64,000 nt of DNA, from assembly GCF_963678635.1 (NCBI RefSeq), contig NC_087066.1, positions 20,491,996 to 20,555,995 of the forward strand. The letters are read 5' to 3'. Source of the DNA: Symsagittifera roscoffensis. Lineage: Eukaryota > Xenacoelomorpha > Acoela > Convolutidae. Below, piece after piece: positions 1-11,225 of this stretch. A model generated the notes under the pieces. The model did no database searches. It was not told the origin of the DNA and worked only from the letters and a program-made list of their open reading frames with translations. The first letter of the stretch is position 1; every line of letters starts with the position of its first letter. Position numbers and translations under genes: made by a program.

Positions 1-120
1 TCATGAAAAACTTACAGAAAATTTTCGGTCTGTTTTCTTCACGTCGTAGTCAAGGTTTTCAGATGAAAAAAGATCGAATAATCGCCGGACAAAAAATCAA
101 AGCGGCTCCGACTCAGACAT

Positions 121-203
121 CCGCCGATAGCTCAGTTGGTAGAGCGGAGGACTGTAGAAAAGATGATATCCTTAGGTCCCTGGTTCGAGTCCGGGACGGC
201 GGA
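121..203 (+). tRNA. tRNA-Tyr(GTA), array copy 1
   Basis: Full-length, 83 nt. Anticodon GTA at 154-156, followed by G37 and a 10-nt intron (aaaagatgat) before A38. D, anticodon and T stems pair; the acceptor has one A7-A66 mismatch (3' side acggcgg). No T-run follows closely. Confidence 0.75.
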
Positions 204-490
204 TGACATCAATTATTGTTTGATAACAATTGCCGGGAATTTCTTTACTTTTAAAAATTGAACTTATGTCGGAAAATCTAAGATTGTTAGAATTTAGTTT
301 GAAAATACAGTTAAAATTTTGCCATTAGTGTGACTAGATCATAGAAAAGAGCAGAAAATTTTTTTTCATTGAATCATGAAAAACTTTAATGAAACTTTCT
401 GTATGTTTTCATTTCCTCGTAATCAAGGTTTTAAATGACAAATGATCAAACAAGACTGGACAAAAATCGAAGCGGCTGACCAACAGATAA

Positions 491-573
491 CCACCGATAG
501 CTCAGTTGGTAGAGCGGAGGACTGTAGAAAAGCTGATATCCTTAGGTCCCTGGTTCGAGGCCGGGTCGGCGGA
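491..573 (+). tRNA. tRNA-Tyr(GTA)-like, copy 2
   Basis: Full-length with GTA and intron aaaagctgat. Acceptor starts ccaccga (A3-C70 mismatch) and the B box reads ggttcgaggcc, one base off. TTTT lies at 587-590, a possible Pol III stop. Probably weak or inactive. Confidence 0.55.
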
Positions 574-781
574 TGGCATGAAAAAGTTTTCTTCGAAACA
601 AAACTTAACGAACATTTTAGAAGGTCATTTTTTGAAGATCCAGAACAAATTTCACTAATAGTTTGAACAGATGATCAAAAAGAGCAAAAAAAAAACAAAA
701 AAATTTTCTGTCTGTTTTTTTTTCACCTCGTGAACAAGGTTTTTAGATGAAAAATGATCAAACAATCGCCAGAGAACACAT

Positions 782-864
782 CCGCCGATAGCTCAGTTGG
801 TAGAGCGGAGGACTGTAGAAAAACAGATATCCTTAGGTCACTAGTTCGAGTCCGGGTCGGCGGA
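782..864 (+). tRNA. tRNA-Tyr(GTA)-like, copy 3
   Basis: Full-length, GTA, intron aaaaacagat. The T stem is weakened (actag against ccggg, two mismatches). TTTTT follows about 13 nt downstream. Confidence 0.55.
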
Positions 865-1104
865 TGGCATGAAAAATTTTTCTTCGAAACAAAATTTAAC
901 GAACATTTTAGAAGGTCATTTTTTGAAGATCCAGAACAATTTTCATTATTCGTTTGAACAAATGATCAAAAAGAGCAAGAAAACAAAAAAATTTTTATTT
1001 AATGAGTCATGAAAAACCCTTATCAAATTTCTGTCTGTTTCTTTTTCACCTCGTGAACAAGGTTTTTAGATGAAAAATGATCAAACAATCGCCAGAGAAC
1101 ACAT

Positions 1105-1187
1105 CCGCCGATAGCTCAGTTGGTAGAGCGGAGGACTGTAGAAAAACTGATATCCTTAGGTCCCTGGTTCGAGTCCGGGTCGGCGGA
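1105..1187 (+). tRNA. tRNA-Tyr(GTA), best-formed copy of the array (copy 4)
   Basis: All stems pair: acceptor ccgccga/tcggcgg, D stem gctc/gagc, anticodon stem gagga/tcctt, T stem cctgg/ccggg (one T-G wobble). Intron aaaaactgat sits between G37 and A38. A and B boxes match consensus. The first T4 is about 48 nt downstream, so termination looks poor. Confidence 0.85.
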
Positions 1188-1489
1188 TGACATCATTTAT
1201 TGTTTGATAACAATTGCCGGAAATTGCTTATTTTCAAAATTGCTTATTTTTCAAAATTGAAATAAAGGGAAAAAATCTAGAAGATAATTTTGAACATGCA
1301 GTCAAATGTTTGCCATTAGTTTGACTAGATGATTATAGAGAGCAAAAAAAATAAATTTTTCTCATTGAATCATGAAAAAATTTGATGAAATTTTCTGTCT
1401 GTTTTCTTCACGTCGTAGTCAAGGTTTCAAGATGGAAAAAGATCAAACGATCGCCGGAGAAAAAATCTAAGTGGCTGACCCGCAGACAT

Positions 1490-1572
1490 CCGCCGATAGC
1501 TCAGTTGGTAACGCGGAGTTCTGTGGAAAAACTGCTATCCTCGGGTCCCTGGTTCGAGTCCGGCTCGGCGGA
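1490..1572 (+). pseudogene. tRNA-Tyr-derived copy 5, anticodon position GTG
   Basis: Anticodon arm reads gagttctgtgg, so the stem no longer pairs with tcctc and the anticodon position is GTG. The D arm is also altered (ggtaacgcgg). Near-twin of the copy at 2,888, 1,398 bp away. Confidence 0.7.
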
Positions 1573-1809
1573 TGACCTCATTTATTGTTTGATAACAATT
1601 GCCAGAAACTGCTTTAATTTTCAAAATTGAAATAAAGGGGAAAAATGTGGAAGATAATTTTGAACATGCAATCAAATTTTTGCCAATAATTTGACTATAT
1701 GATTATAAAGAGCAAAAAAAAAACAAAAAAATTTTCTGTCTGTTTTTTTTTCACCTCGTGAACAAGGTTTTTAGATGAAAAATGATCAAACAATCGCCAG
1801 AGAACACAT

Positions 1810-1892
1810 CCGCCGATAGCTCAGTTGGTAGAGCGGAGGACTGTAGAAAAACAGATATCCTTAGGTCACTAGTTCGAGTCCGGGACGGCAGA
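1810..1892 (+). pseudogene. tRNA-Tyr-derived copy 6 (GTA kept)
   Basis: Same damaged T stem as copy 3 (actag), and the 3' acceptor reads acggcag, giving further mismatches. GTA and the intron are kept. Confidence 0.6.
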
Positions 1893-2178
1893 TGACATCA
1901 CTTATTGTTTGATAACAATTGCCGGGAATTTCTTTACTTTTAAAAATTGAACTTATGTCGGAAAATCTAAAATTGTAAGAATTTAATTTAAAAATTCAGT
2001 TAAACTTTTGCCATTAGTGTGACTTGATCATAGAAAAGAGCAAAAAAATTTTTTCATTGAATCATGAAAAACTTTAATGAAACTTTCTGTATGTTTTCAT
2101 TTCCTCGTAGTCAAGGTTTTAAATGACAAATTATCAAACAAGACTGGAGAAAAATCGAAGCGGCTGACCAACAGACAA

Positions 2179-2261
2179 CCATCGATAGCTCAGTTGGTCG
2201 AGCGGCGGACTTTAGAAAAGCTGAAATCCTTAGGTCCCTGGTTCGAGGCCGGGTCGGCGGA
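2179..2261 (+). pseudogene. tRNA-Tyr-derived copy 7, anticodon position TTA
   Basis: Anticodon position is TTA (ggactttag instead of ggactgtag). Acceptor starts ccatcga, the D arm has ggtcgagc, and anticodon-stem base changes (gcgga; intron ctgaa) are present. A TTA anticodon would read the UAA stop codon, but the damage elsewhere suggests it is inactive. Confidence 0.65.
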
Positions 2262-2502
2262 TGGCATGAAAAATTTTTCTTCGAAACAAAATTTAACGAA
2301 CATTTTAGAAGGTCATTTTGTGAAGATCCAGAACAATTTTCATTATTCGTTTGAACAAATGATCAAAAAGAGCAAGAAAACAAAAAAAATTTTATTTAAT
2401 GAATCATGAAAAACCCTTATCAAAATTTCTGTCTGTTTCTTTTTCACCTCGTGAACAAGGTTTTTAGATGAAAAATGATCAAACAATCGCCAGAGAACAC
2501 AT

Positions 2503-2585
2503 CCGCCGATAGCTCAGTTGGTAGAGCGGAGGACTGTAGATAAACTGATATCCTTAGGTCCTTGGTTCGAGTCCGGGTCGGCGGA
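2503..2585 (+). tRNA. tRNA-Tyr(GTA), copy 8
   Basis: Acceptor pairs fully. T stem cttgg/ccggg pairs with two T-G wobbles. Intron ataaactgat. No proximal T-run. Confidence 0.78.
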
Positions 2586-2887
2586 TGACATCATTTATTG
2601 TTTGATAACAATTGCCGGAAATTGCTTATTTTCAAAATTGCTTATTTTTCAAAATTGAAATAAAGGGAAAAAATCTAGAAGATAATTTTGAACATGCAGT
2701 CAAATGTTTGCCATTAGTTTGACTAGATGATTATAGAGAGCAAAAAAAATAAATTTTTCTCATTGAATCATGAAAAAATTTGATGAAATTTTCTGTCTGT
2801 TTTCTTCACGTCGTAGTCAAGGTTTCAAGATGGAAAAAGATCAAACGATCGCCGGAGAAAAAATCTAAGTGGCTGACCCGCAGACAT

Positions 2888-2970
2888 CCGCCGATAGCTC
2901 AGTTTGTAGCGCGGAGTTCTGTGGAAAAACTGCTATCCTCGGGTCCCTGGTTCGAGTCCGGGTCGGCGGA
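2888..2970 (+). pseudogene. tRNA-Tyr-derived copy 9, anticodon position GTG
   Basis: Twin of copy 5 with gagttctgtgg and an added D-loop change (agtttgtagc). The anticodon stem is broken. Confidence 0.7.
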
Positions 2971-3258
2971 TGACCTCATTTATTGTTTGATAACAATTGC
3001 CAGAAACTGCTTTAATTTTCAAAATTGAAATAAAGGGGAAAAAATGTGGAAGATAATTTTGAACATGCAATCAAATTTTTGCCAATATTTTGACTATATG
3101 ATTATAAAGAGCAAAAAAAAATAAATTTTCTCATTGAATCATGAAAAAATTTGATGAAATTTTCTGTCGGTTTTTTTCACGTCGTAGTCAAGGTTTTAAT
3201 ATGAAAAACGATCAAACGATCGCCGGGAAAAAAATCTAAGTGGCTGACCCGGAGACAT

Positions 3259-3341
3259 CCGCCGATAGCTCAGTTGGTAGCGCGGAGTACTCATGAAAAA
3301 CTGATATCCTCAGGTCCCTGGTTCAAGTCCGTGTCGGCGGA
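3259..3341 (+). pseudogene. tRNA-Tyr-derived copy 10, anticodon position CAT
   Basis: Anticodon arm reads gagtactcatg, placing CAT where GTA should be and breaking the stem. B box is ggttcaagtcc and the T stem ends in ccgtg. Confidence 0.7.
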
Positions 3342-3627
3342 TGACATCACTTATTGTTTGATAACGATTGCCGGAAACTGCTTTACTTTTCAAAATCGAA
3401 ATTATGTCGGAAAATCTAACATTGTAAGAATTTAGTTTGAATATTCAGTTAAAATTTTGCCATTAGTGTGACTAGATCATAGAAACGAGCAAAAAAATTT
3501 TTTCATTGAATCATGAAAAACTTTTATAAAACTTTCTGTCTGTTTTCTTTTCCTGGTAGTCAAGGTTTTAAATGACAAATGATCAAACAAGACTGGAGAA
3601 AAATCGAAGCTGCTGACCAACAGACAA

Positions 3628-3710
3628 CCACCGATAGCTCAGTTGGTAGAGCGTAGGACTGTAGAAAAGTTGATATCCTTAGGTCCCTGTTTCGCGGTCG
3701 CGTCGGGGGA
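3628..3710 (+). pseudogene. tRNA-Tyr-derived copy 11
   Basis: GTA and intron kept, but the T arm reads ctgtttcgcggtcgcg and the end is tcgggggа-like (tcgggg then ga), destroying the B box and acceptor. Its 5.2 kb-repeat counterpart at 9,005 is truncated by a 160-bp deletion. Confidence 0.65.
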
Positions 3711-3952
3711 TGGCATGAAAAAGTTTTCTTCGATACAAAATTTAACGAACATTTTAGAAGGTCAGTTTTTGAAGATCCAGAACAATTTTCACTAATAGTT
3801 TGAACAGATGGTCAGAAAGAGCAAAAAAAAATAAAAAAAATTTTTTTTAACGAATCATGAAAAACCCTTATCAAAATTTCGGTCTGTTTTTTTTCACCTC
3901 GTGAACAAGGTTATTAGATGAAAAATGATCAAACAATCGCCAGAGAACACAT

Positions 3953-4035
3953 CCGCCAATAGCTCAGTTGGTAGAGCGGAGGACTGTAGAAAAACTGATA
4001 TCCTTAGGTCCCTGGTTCGAGTCCGGGTCGGCGGA
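3953..4035 (+). tRNA. tRNA-Tyr(GTA), copy 12
   Basis: Full-length; the only defect is an A6-C67 acceptor mismatch (ccgccaa). Intron aaaaactgat. Confidence 0.65.
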
Positions 4036-4320
4036 TGACATCATTTATTGTTTGATACCAATTGCCGGAAAATGCTTTACTTTTCAAAATTGATATTAAG
4101 GGAAAGAATCTACAAAATAATTTTGAACATGCAGTCAAATGTTTGCCATTAGTTTGACAATATGATTAAAAAGAGCAAAAAAACAAGTTTTTCCACTTTA
4201 ATCATGAAAAAATTTGATAAATTATCTGTCTAATTTCTTCACGTCGTAGTCAAGGTTTTCAGATGAAAAAAGATCAAACAATCGCCGGAGAAACAATCTC
4301 AGCGGCTGACCCGCAGACAT

Positions 4321-4403
4321 CTGCCGATAGTTTAGTTGGCAGAGCGGAGGACTGTAGAAAAACTGATATCCTAAGGTCCATGGTTCGAGTCCGGGACGGC
4401 GGA
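4321..4403 (+). tRNA. tRNA-Tyr(GTA)-like, copy 13
   Basis: GTA and intron kept. D arm gtttagttggcagagc pairs by wobbles; anticodon stem end is tccta (one mismatch), T stem catgg/ccggg (one mismatch), acceptor A7-A66. Confidence 0.5.
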
Positions 4404-4690
4404 TGACATCACTTATTGTTTGATAACAATTGCCCGGAATTTCTTTACTTTTAAAAATTGAACTTCTGTCGGAAAATCTAACATTGTAAGAATTTAATTG
4501 AAAATTCAGTTGAAATTTTGCCATTAGTTTGACTAGATGATAGAAAAAAGCAAAAAAAAAATTTTCAATGAATCATGAAAAACTTTTTTGAAACTTTCTG
4601 TCTGTTTTCTTTTCCTCGTAATCAAGGTTTTAAATGACAAACGATCAAACAAGACTGGAGAAAAAATCGAAACGGCTGACCAACAGACAA

Positions 4691-4762
4691 CCACCGATAG
4701 CTCAGTTGGTAGAGCGGAGGACTGTAGAAAAGCTGATATCATTAGGTCCTCGGATCGGTGGA
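4691..4762 (+). pseudogene. tRNA-Tyr-derived copy 14, T arm deleted
   Basis: Only 72 nt. The 5' half with GTA is intact, but after the variable loop it reads ggtcctcggatcggtgga, so the T arm and B box are gone. The same deletion is in the copies at 7,032, 9,908 and 12,249. Confidence 0.8.
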
Positions 4763-5228
4763 TGGCATAAATTCTTCTGTAATAACAGTTTCGGAACTTG
4801 ATTTACTTTTCAAAGTTTAAATTAAGGATAAAACTAGTCAATCAGAATCGACTAAAATACCTTTATTTTAAAACTTAAGCAAAATAAAAAAAAGATTTCT
4901 TTTTTCTAATTTTGCAGAAAGAGTAAAATCTTCACAAAAATCAAAAAGATACTCTTTTTGGACCCGTAGAGGATAAGGCGACAAAAACCGCCAAAAACAA
5001 AATAACGGCAATTATTGGCAAAAAATTGTTGATATATACCGTTTTAAAAAGAGCAGAGGACCGCAATTACTGCTATTACCAGAAAACTGAGAGCTCGGAG
5101 AGGATTCCATAGAAAATTGCTGCAGTTTATCTCGAAAATTTTAAACATAAAAGGTTTTGTTTTAAAGTTTTAAATGAAAATGATCAAACAAGACTGGACA
5201 AAAAAGCGAAGCGGCTGTCATCAGACAA
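4763..5228 (+). repeat. Long spacer with tRNA-like block (type S1)
   Basis: No gene. AT-rich spacer ending in a recurrent block near 5,052 (gagcagaggaccgcaatt, actgctattacc, gagagctcggagaggattcc). The block recalls the D and anticodon arms of the tRNA (agttagtagagcagaggactgca in other copies) but has no T arm. Equivalent spacers lie at 7,104-7,567, 9,980-10,445 and 12,321-12,784. Confidence 0.6.
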
Positions 5229-5311
5229 CCATCGAAAGCTTAGTTGGTAGAGCGGAGGACTGTCGAAAAGCTGATATGCTTAAGTCCCTGGTTCGATTCC
5301 ACGTCGGCGGA
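5229..5311 (+). pseudogene. tRNA-Tyr-derived copy 15, anticodon position GTC
   Basis: Acceptor ccatcga, D arm gcttagttgg, anticodon position GTC (ggactgtcg), T stem ends ccacg. Repeated at 7,568, 10,446 and 12,785. Confidence 0.65.
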
Positions 5312-5925
5312 TGGCATGAAATCTCTGAAAAAGTCAGTTACCGGAACATGATTTATTTTTCAAAGTTTCAATTAAAGGTAAAACTAGTCAATCAGAATCG
5401 GCTAACCTACTTTAAAACTTAACCAACATAAAAAAAAACATTTTTTTTCGAACTTTGCAGAAAACCAAAATCTTCACAAAAATCAATAAGAAATGTTTTT
5501 TGAACCCGTAGACGATAAGGCGACAACAACCGCCAGAAAACAATCTAACGGCAATTATTGGCAAACAATTGTTGATTTATACCTTTTTTAAAACAGCAGA
5601 AGACCGCAATTACTGCTATTACCTAAAAAATGAGGGCTCGGAGAGGATTCCATAGAAAATAGCTGCAGTTGATCTCAAAAATTTTAGACAGAAAAAGTTT
5701 TTTTCGAAACAAAATTTAAAGAACATTTTAGAAGACTATTTTTTGAAAATCCAGAACAATTTTCAGTATTAGTTTGAACAGATGATCAAAAAGAGCAAAA
5801 AAAAATGAAAAAAAAATCGAAACGAATCATTAAAAAACCCTTATCAAAATTTCTGTCTGTTTTTTTTCACCTCGTAAACAAGGTTTTTAGGAGAAAAATG
5901 ATTAAAAAATCGCCGGAGAACACAT
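5312..5925 (+). repeat. Long spacer (type S2)
   Basis: No gene. Contains another tRNA-like block near 5,594 (agcagaagaccgcaatt), a gagggctcggagaggattcc segment, then the standard 5' flank of the next tRNA. Equivalents: 7,651-8,264, 10,529-11,142, 12,868-13,483, and diverged 13,936-14,550 and 15,366-15,973. Confidence 0.6.
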
Positions 5926-6008
5926 CCATCGATAGCTGAGTTGGTAGAGCGGAGGAATGTACAAAAACTGATATCCTTAGGTCCATGGTTCGAGTCCGGG
6001 TCGGCGGA
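5926..6008 (+). pseudogene. tRNA-Tyr-derived copy 16
   Basis: Acceptor ccatcga, D stem gctg, anticodon loop aatgtac. GTA remains but the stem is weakened. Repeated at 8,265, 11,143 and 13,484. Confidence 0.6.
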
Positions 6009-6294
6009 TGACATCACTTACTGTTTTATAACAGTTGCCGGAAATTGCTTTACTTTTCAAAATTGAAACTAAGGGAAAAAATGTAGAAGATAATACTGCA
6101 TATGCAATAAAATGTTTGCCATTAGCTTGACTATATAATTATATAGAGCAAAAAACCATATTTTTCCCACTGAATCATGAAAAACTTTATTAAAATTTTC
6201 TGTCTGTTTTCTTCACGTCGTAGTCAAGGTTTTCAGATAAAAAAAGATCTAACAATCGCCGGAGAAAAAGTGAAAGCAGCTGACATACAGGCAT

Positions 6295-6377
6295 CCACCG
6301 ATAGCTCAATTGGTAGAGCGGAGGACTGAAGAAAAACTGATATCCTTAGGTCCCTGGTTCGAGTCCGGGTCGGCGGA
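6295..6377 (+). pseudogene. tRNA-Tyr-derived copy 17, anticodon position GAA
   Basis: Otherwise fairly intact (A3-C70 mismatch, D loop caattgg), but the anticodon position is GAA (ggactgaag). Its twin is at 11,512. Whether a tRNA with Tyr identity elements and GAA would be charged is unknown. Confidence 0.6.
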
Positions 6378-6662
6378 TGACATCATTTATTGTTTGATAC
6401 CAATTGCCGGAAAATGCTTTACTTTTCAAAATTGATATTAAGGGAAAGAATCTAGAAAATAATTTTGAACATGCAGTCAAATGTTTGCCATTAGTTTGAC
6501 AATATGATTAAAAAGAGCAAAAAAACAAGTTTTTCCACTTTAATCATGAAAAAATTTGATAAATTATCTGTCTAATTTCTTCACGTCGTAGTCAAGGTTT
6601 TCAGATGAAAAAAGATCAAACAATCGCCGGAGAAACAATCTCAGCGGCTGACCCGCAGACAT

Positions 6663-6745
6663 CTGCCGATAGTTTAGTTGGCAGAGCGGAGGACTGTAGA
6701 AAAACTGATATCCTTAGGTCCATGGTTCGAGTCCGGGACGGCGGA
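6663..6745 (+). tRNA. tRNA-Tyr(GTA)-like, copy 18
   Basis: Like copy 13 but with the anticodon stem restored (tcctt). Acceptor A7-A66 and one T-stem mismatch remain. Confidence 0.55.
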
Positions 6746-7031
6746 TGACATCACTTATTGTTTGATAACAATTGCCCGGAATTCCTTTACTTTTAAAAAT
6801 TGAACTTCTGTCAAAAAATCTAACATTGTAAGAATATAATTGAAAATTCAGTTGAAATTTTGCCATTAGTTTGACTAGATGATAGAAAAAAGCAAAAAAA
6901 AATTTTCAATGAATCATGAAAAACTTTTTTGGAACTTTCTGTCTGTTTTCTTTTCCTCGTAATCAAGGTTTTAAATGACAAACGATCAAACAAGACTGGA
7001 GAAAAAATCGAAACGGCTGATCAACAGACAA

Positions 7032-7103
7032 CCACCGATAGCTCAGTTGGTAGAGCGGAGGACTGTAGAAAAGCTGATATCATTAGGTCCTCGGATCGGT
7101 GGA
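7032..7103 (+). pseudogene. tRNA-Tyr-derived copy 19, T arm deleted
   Basis: Same 72-nt truncated form as copy 14, 2,341 bp away. Confidence 0.8.
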
Positions 7104-7567
7104 TGGCATAAACTCTTCTGTAATAACAGTTTCGGAACTTGATTTACTTTTCAAAGTTTAAATTAAGGATAAAACTAGTCAATCAGAATCGACTAAAATA
7201 CCTTTATTTTAAAACTTAAGCAAAATAAAAAAAGATTTCTATTTTCTAATTTTGCAGAAAGAGTAAAATCTTCACAAAAATCAAAAAGATACTCTTTTTG
7301 GACCCGTAGAGGATAAGGCGACAAAAACCGCCAAAAACAAAATAACGGCAATTATTGGCAAAAAATTGTTGATATATACCGTTTTAAAAAGAGCAGAGGA
7401 CCGCAATTACTGCTATTACCAGAAAACTGAGAGCTCGGAGAGGATTCCATAGAAAATTGCTGCAGTTTATCTCGAAAATTTTAAACAGAAAAGGTTTTGT
7501 TTTAAAGTTTTAAATGAAAATGATCAAACAAGACTGGACAAAAAGCGAAGCGGCTGTCATCAGACAA

Positions 7568-7650
7568 CCATCGAAAGCTTAGTTGGTAGAGCGGAGGACT
7601 GTCGAAAAGCTGATATGCTTAAGTCCCTGGTTCGATTCCACGTCGGCGGA
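7568..7650 (+). pseudogene. tRNA-Tyr-derived copy 20, anticodon position GTC
   Basis: Same sequence class as copy 15. Confidence 0.65.
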
Positions 7651-8264
7651 TGGCATGAAATCTCTGAAAAAGTCAGTTACCGGAACATGATTTATTTTTC
7701 AAAGTTTCAATTAAAGGTAAAACTAGTCAATCAGAATCGGCTAACCTACTTTAAAACTTAACCAACATAAAAAAAAACATTTTTTTTCGAACTTTGCAGA
7801 AAACCAAAATCTTCACAAAAATCAATAAGAAATGTTTTTTGAACCCGTAGACGATAAGGCGACAACAACCGCCAGAAAACAACCTAACGGCAATTATTGG
7901 CAAACAATTGTTGATTTATACCTTTTTTAAAACAGCAGAAGACCGCAATTACTGCTATTACCTAAAAAATGAGGGCTCGGAGAGGATTCCATAGAAAATA
8001 GCTGCAGTTGATCTCAAAAATTTTAGACAGAAAAAGTTTTTTTCGAAACAAAATTTAAAGAACATTTTAGAAGACTATTTTTTGAAAATCCAGAACAATT
8101 TTCAGTATTAGTTTGAACAGATGATCAAAAAGAGCAAAAAAAATGAAAAAAAAAATCGAAACGAATCATTAAAAAACCCTTATCAAAATTTCTGTCTGTT
8201 TTTTTTCACCTCGTAAACAAGGTTTTTAGGAGAAAAATGATTAAAAAATCGCCGGAGAACACAT

Positions 8265-8347
8265 CCATTGATAGCTGAGTTGGTAGAGCGGAGGAATGTA
8301 CAAAAACTGATATCCTTAGGTCCATGGTTCGAGTCCGGGTCGGCGGA
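8265..8347 (+). pseudogene. tRNA-Tyr-derived copy 21
   Basis: Same class as copy 16, with acceptor start ccattga. The first large repeat unit ends about 55 bp downstream. Confidence 0.6.
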
Positions 8348-8635
8348 TGACATCACTTACTGTTTTATAACAGTTGCCGGAAATTGCTTTACTTTTCAAA
8401 ATTGAAATAAAGGGGAAAAAATGTGGAAGATAATTTTGAACATGCAATCAAATTTTTGCCAATATTTTGACTATATGATTATAAAGAGCAAAAAAAAATA
8501 AATTTTCTCATTGAATCATGAAAAAATTTGATGAAATTTTCTGTCGGTTTTTTTCACGTCGTAGTCAAGGTTTTAATATGAAAAACGATCAAACGATCGC
8601 CGGGAAAAAAATCTAAGTGGCTGACCCGGAGACAT

Positions 8636-8718
8636 CCGCCGATAGCTCAGATGGTAGCGCGGAGTACTCATGAAAAACTGATATCCTCAGGTCCCTGGTT
8701 CAAGTCCGTGTCGGCGGA
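8636..8718 (+). pseudogene. tRNA-Tyr-derived copy 22, anticodon position CAT
   Basis: Twin of copy 10, with a further D-loop change (agatggtagc). Confidence 0.7.
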
Positions 8719-9004
8719 TGACATCACTTATTGTTTGATAACGATTGCCGGAAACTGCTTTACTTTTCAAAATCGAAATTATGTCGGAAAATCTAACATT
8801 GTAAGAATTTAGTTTGAATATTCAGTTAAAATTTTGCCATTAGTGTGACTAGATCATAGAAACGAGCAAAAAAATTTTTTCATTGAATCATGAAAAACTT
8901 TTATAAAACTTTCTGTCTGTTTTCTTTTCCTGGTAGTCAAGGTTTTAAATGACAAATGATCAAACAAGACTGGAGAAAAATCGAAGCTGCTGACCAACAG
9001 ACAA

Positions 9005-9062
9005 CCACCGATAGCTCAGTTGGTAGAGCGTAGGACTGTAGAAAAGTTGATATCCTTAGGTC
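9005..9062 (+). pseudogene. tRNA-Tyr-derived copy 23, 3'-truncated
   Basis: Stops after the variable loop (taggtc), where a 160-bp deletion relative to copy 11 joins it to the next unit's flank (atgaacgaatcatg). The T arm and 3' acceptor are missing. Confidence 0.75.
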
Positions 9063-9169
9063 ATGAACGAATCATGAAAAACCCTTATCAAAATTTCGGT
9101 CTGTTTTTTTTCACCTCGTGAACAAGGTTATTAGATGAAAAATGATCAAACAATCGCCAGAGAACACAT

Positions 9170-9252
9170 CCGCCAATAGCTCAGTTGGTAGAGCGGAGGA
9201 CTGTAGAAAAACTGATATCCTTAGGTCCCTGGTTCGAGTCCGGGTCGGCGGA
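9170..9252 (+). tRNA. tRNA-Tyr(GTA), copy 24
   Basis: Identical class to copy 12 (A6-C67 mismatch only), 5,217 bp away. Confidence 0.65.
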
Positions 9253-9537
9253 TGACATCATTTATTGTTTGATACCAATTGCCGGAAAATGCTTTACTTT
9301 TCAAAATTGATATTAAGGGAAAGAATCTACAAAATAATTTTGAACATGCAGTCAAATGTTTGCCATTAGTTTGACAATATGATTAAAAAGAGCAAAAAAA
9401 CAAGTTTTTCCACTTTAATCATGAAAAAATTTGATAAATTATCTGTCTAATTTCTTCACGTCGTAGTCAAGGTTTTCAGATGAAAAAAGATCAAACAATC
9501 GCCGGAGAAACAATCTCAGCGGCTGACCCGCAGACAT

Positions 9538-9620
9538 CTGCCGATAGTTTAGTTGGCAGAGCGGAGGACTGTAGAAAAACTGATATCCTAAGGTCCATGG
9601 TTCGAGTCCGGGACGGCGGA
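9538..9620 (+). tRNA. tRNA-Tyr(GTA)-like, copy 25
   Basis: Duplicate of copy 13, including the anticodon-stem tccta change. Confidence 0.5.
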
Positions 9621-9907
9621 TGACATCACTTATTGTTTGATAACAATTGCCCGGAATTTCTTTACTTTTAAAAATTGAACTTCTGTCGGAAAATCTAACA
9701 TTGTAAGAATTTAATTGAAAATTCAGTTGAAATTTTGCCATTAGTTTGACTAGATGATAGAAAAAAGCAAAAAAAAAATTTTCAATGAATCATGAAAAAC
9801 TTTTTTGAAACTTTCTGTCTGTTTTCTTTTCCTCGTAATCAAGGTTTTAAATGACAAACGATCAAACAAGACTGGAGAAAAAATCGAAACGGCTGACCAA
9901 CAGACAA

Positions 9908-9979
9908 CCACCGATAGCTCAGTTGGTAGAGCGGAGGACTGTAGAAAAGCTGATATCATTAGGTCCTCGGATCGGTGGA
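9908..9979 (+). pseudogene. tRNA-Tyr-derived copy 26, T arm deleted
   Basis: Duplicate of copy 14. Confidence 0.8.
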
Positions 9980-10445
9980 TGGCATAAATTCTTCTGTAAT
10001 AACAGTTTCGGAACTTGATTTACTTTTCAAAGTTTAAATTAAGGATAAAACTAGTCAATCAGAATCGACTAAAATACCTTTATTTTAAAACTTAAGCAAA
10101 ATAAAAAAAAGATTTCTTTTTTCTAATTTTGCAGAAAGAGTAAAATCTTCACAAAAATCAAAAAGATACTCTTTTTGGACCCGTAGAGGATAAGGCGACA
10201 AAAACCGCCAAAAACAAAATAACGGCAATTATTGGCAAAAAATTGTTGATATATACCGTTTTAAAAAGAGCAGAGGACCGCAATTACTGCTATTACCAGA
10301 AAACTGAGAGCTCGGAGAGGATTCCATAGAAAATTGCTGCAGTTTATCTCGAAAATTTTAAACATAAAAGGTTTTGTTTTAAAGTTTTAAATGAAAATGA
10401 TCAAACAAGACTGGACAAAAAAGCGAAGCGGCTGTCATCAGACAA

Positions 10446-10528
10446 CCATCGAAAGCTTAGTTGGTAGAGCGGAGGACTGTCGAAAAGCTGATATGCTTAA
10501 GTCCCTGGTTCGATTCCACGTCGGCGGA
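10446..10528 (+). pseudogene. tRNA-Tyr-derived copy 27, anticodon position GTC
   Basis: Duplicate of copy 15. Confidence 0.65.
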
Positions 10529-11142
10529 TGGCATGAAATCTCTGAAAAAGTCAGTTACCGGAACATGATTTATTTTTCAAAGTTTCAATTAAAGGTAAAA
10601 CTAGTCAATCAGAATCGGCTAACCTACTTTAAAACTTAACCAACATAAAAAAAAACATTTTTTTTCGAACTTTGCAGAAAACCAAAATCTTCACAAAAAT
10701 CAATAAGAAATGTTTTTTGAACCCGTAGACGATAAGGCGACAACAACCGCCAGAAAACAATCTAACGGCAATTATTGGCAAACAATTGTTGATTTATACC
10801 TTTTTTAAAACAGCAGAAGACCGCAATTACTGCTATTACCTAAAAAATGAGGGCTCGGAGAGGATTCCATAGAAAATAGCTGCAGTTGATCTCAAAAATT
10901 TTAGACAGAAAAAGTTTTTTTCGAAACAAAATTTAAAGAACATTTTAGAAGACTATTTTTTGAAAATCCAGAACAATTTTCAGTATTAGTTTGAACAGAT
11001 GATCAAAAAGAGCAAAAAAAAATGAAAAAAAAATCGAAACGAATCATTAAAAAACCCTTATCAAAATTTCTGTCTGTTTTTTTTCACCTCGTAAACAAGG
11101 TTTTTAGGAGAAAAATGATTAAAAAATCGCCGGAGAACACAT

Positions 11143-11225
11143 CCATCGATAGCTGAGTTGGTAGAGCGGAGGAATGTACAAAAACTGATATCCTTAGGTC
11201 CATGGTTCGAGTCCGGGTCGGCGGA
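11143..11225 (+). pseudogene. tRNA-Tyr-derived copy 28
   Basis: Duplicate of copy 16. Confidence 0.6.

Larger units (their letters stand above)
1000..3058 (+). repeat. 1,398-bp direct repeat
   Basis: The copies at 1,105 and 1,490 with their flanks reappear at 2,503 and 2,888, both offset by 1,398 bp; the flank starting aaaacccttatc also repeats. Confidence 0.8.
3024..8401 (+). repeat. Higher-order repeat unit A1 (about 5.38 kb)
   Basis: Matches 8,402-13,618 nearly base for base. The offset is 5,377-5,378 at the left and 5,217 after a 160-bp deletion in the second copy. It contains a 2.34 kb internal direct repeat (starting near 4,036 and 6,378). The junction lies in acttttcaaaattgaaa near 8,395-8,405. 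Confidence 0.9.
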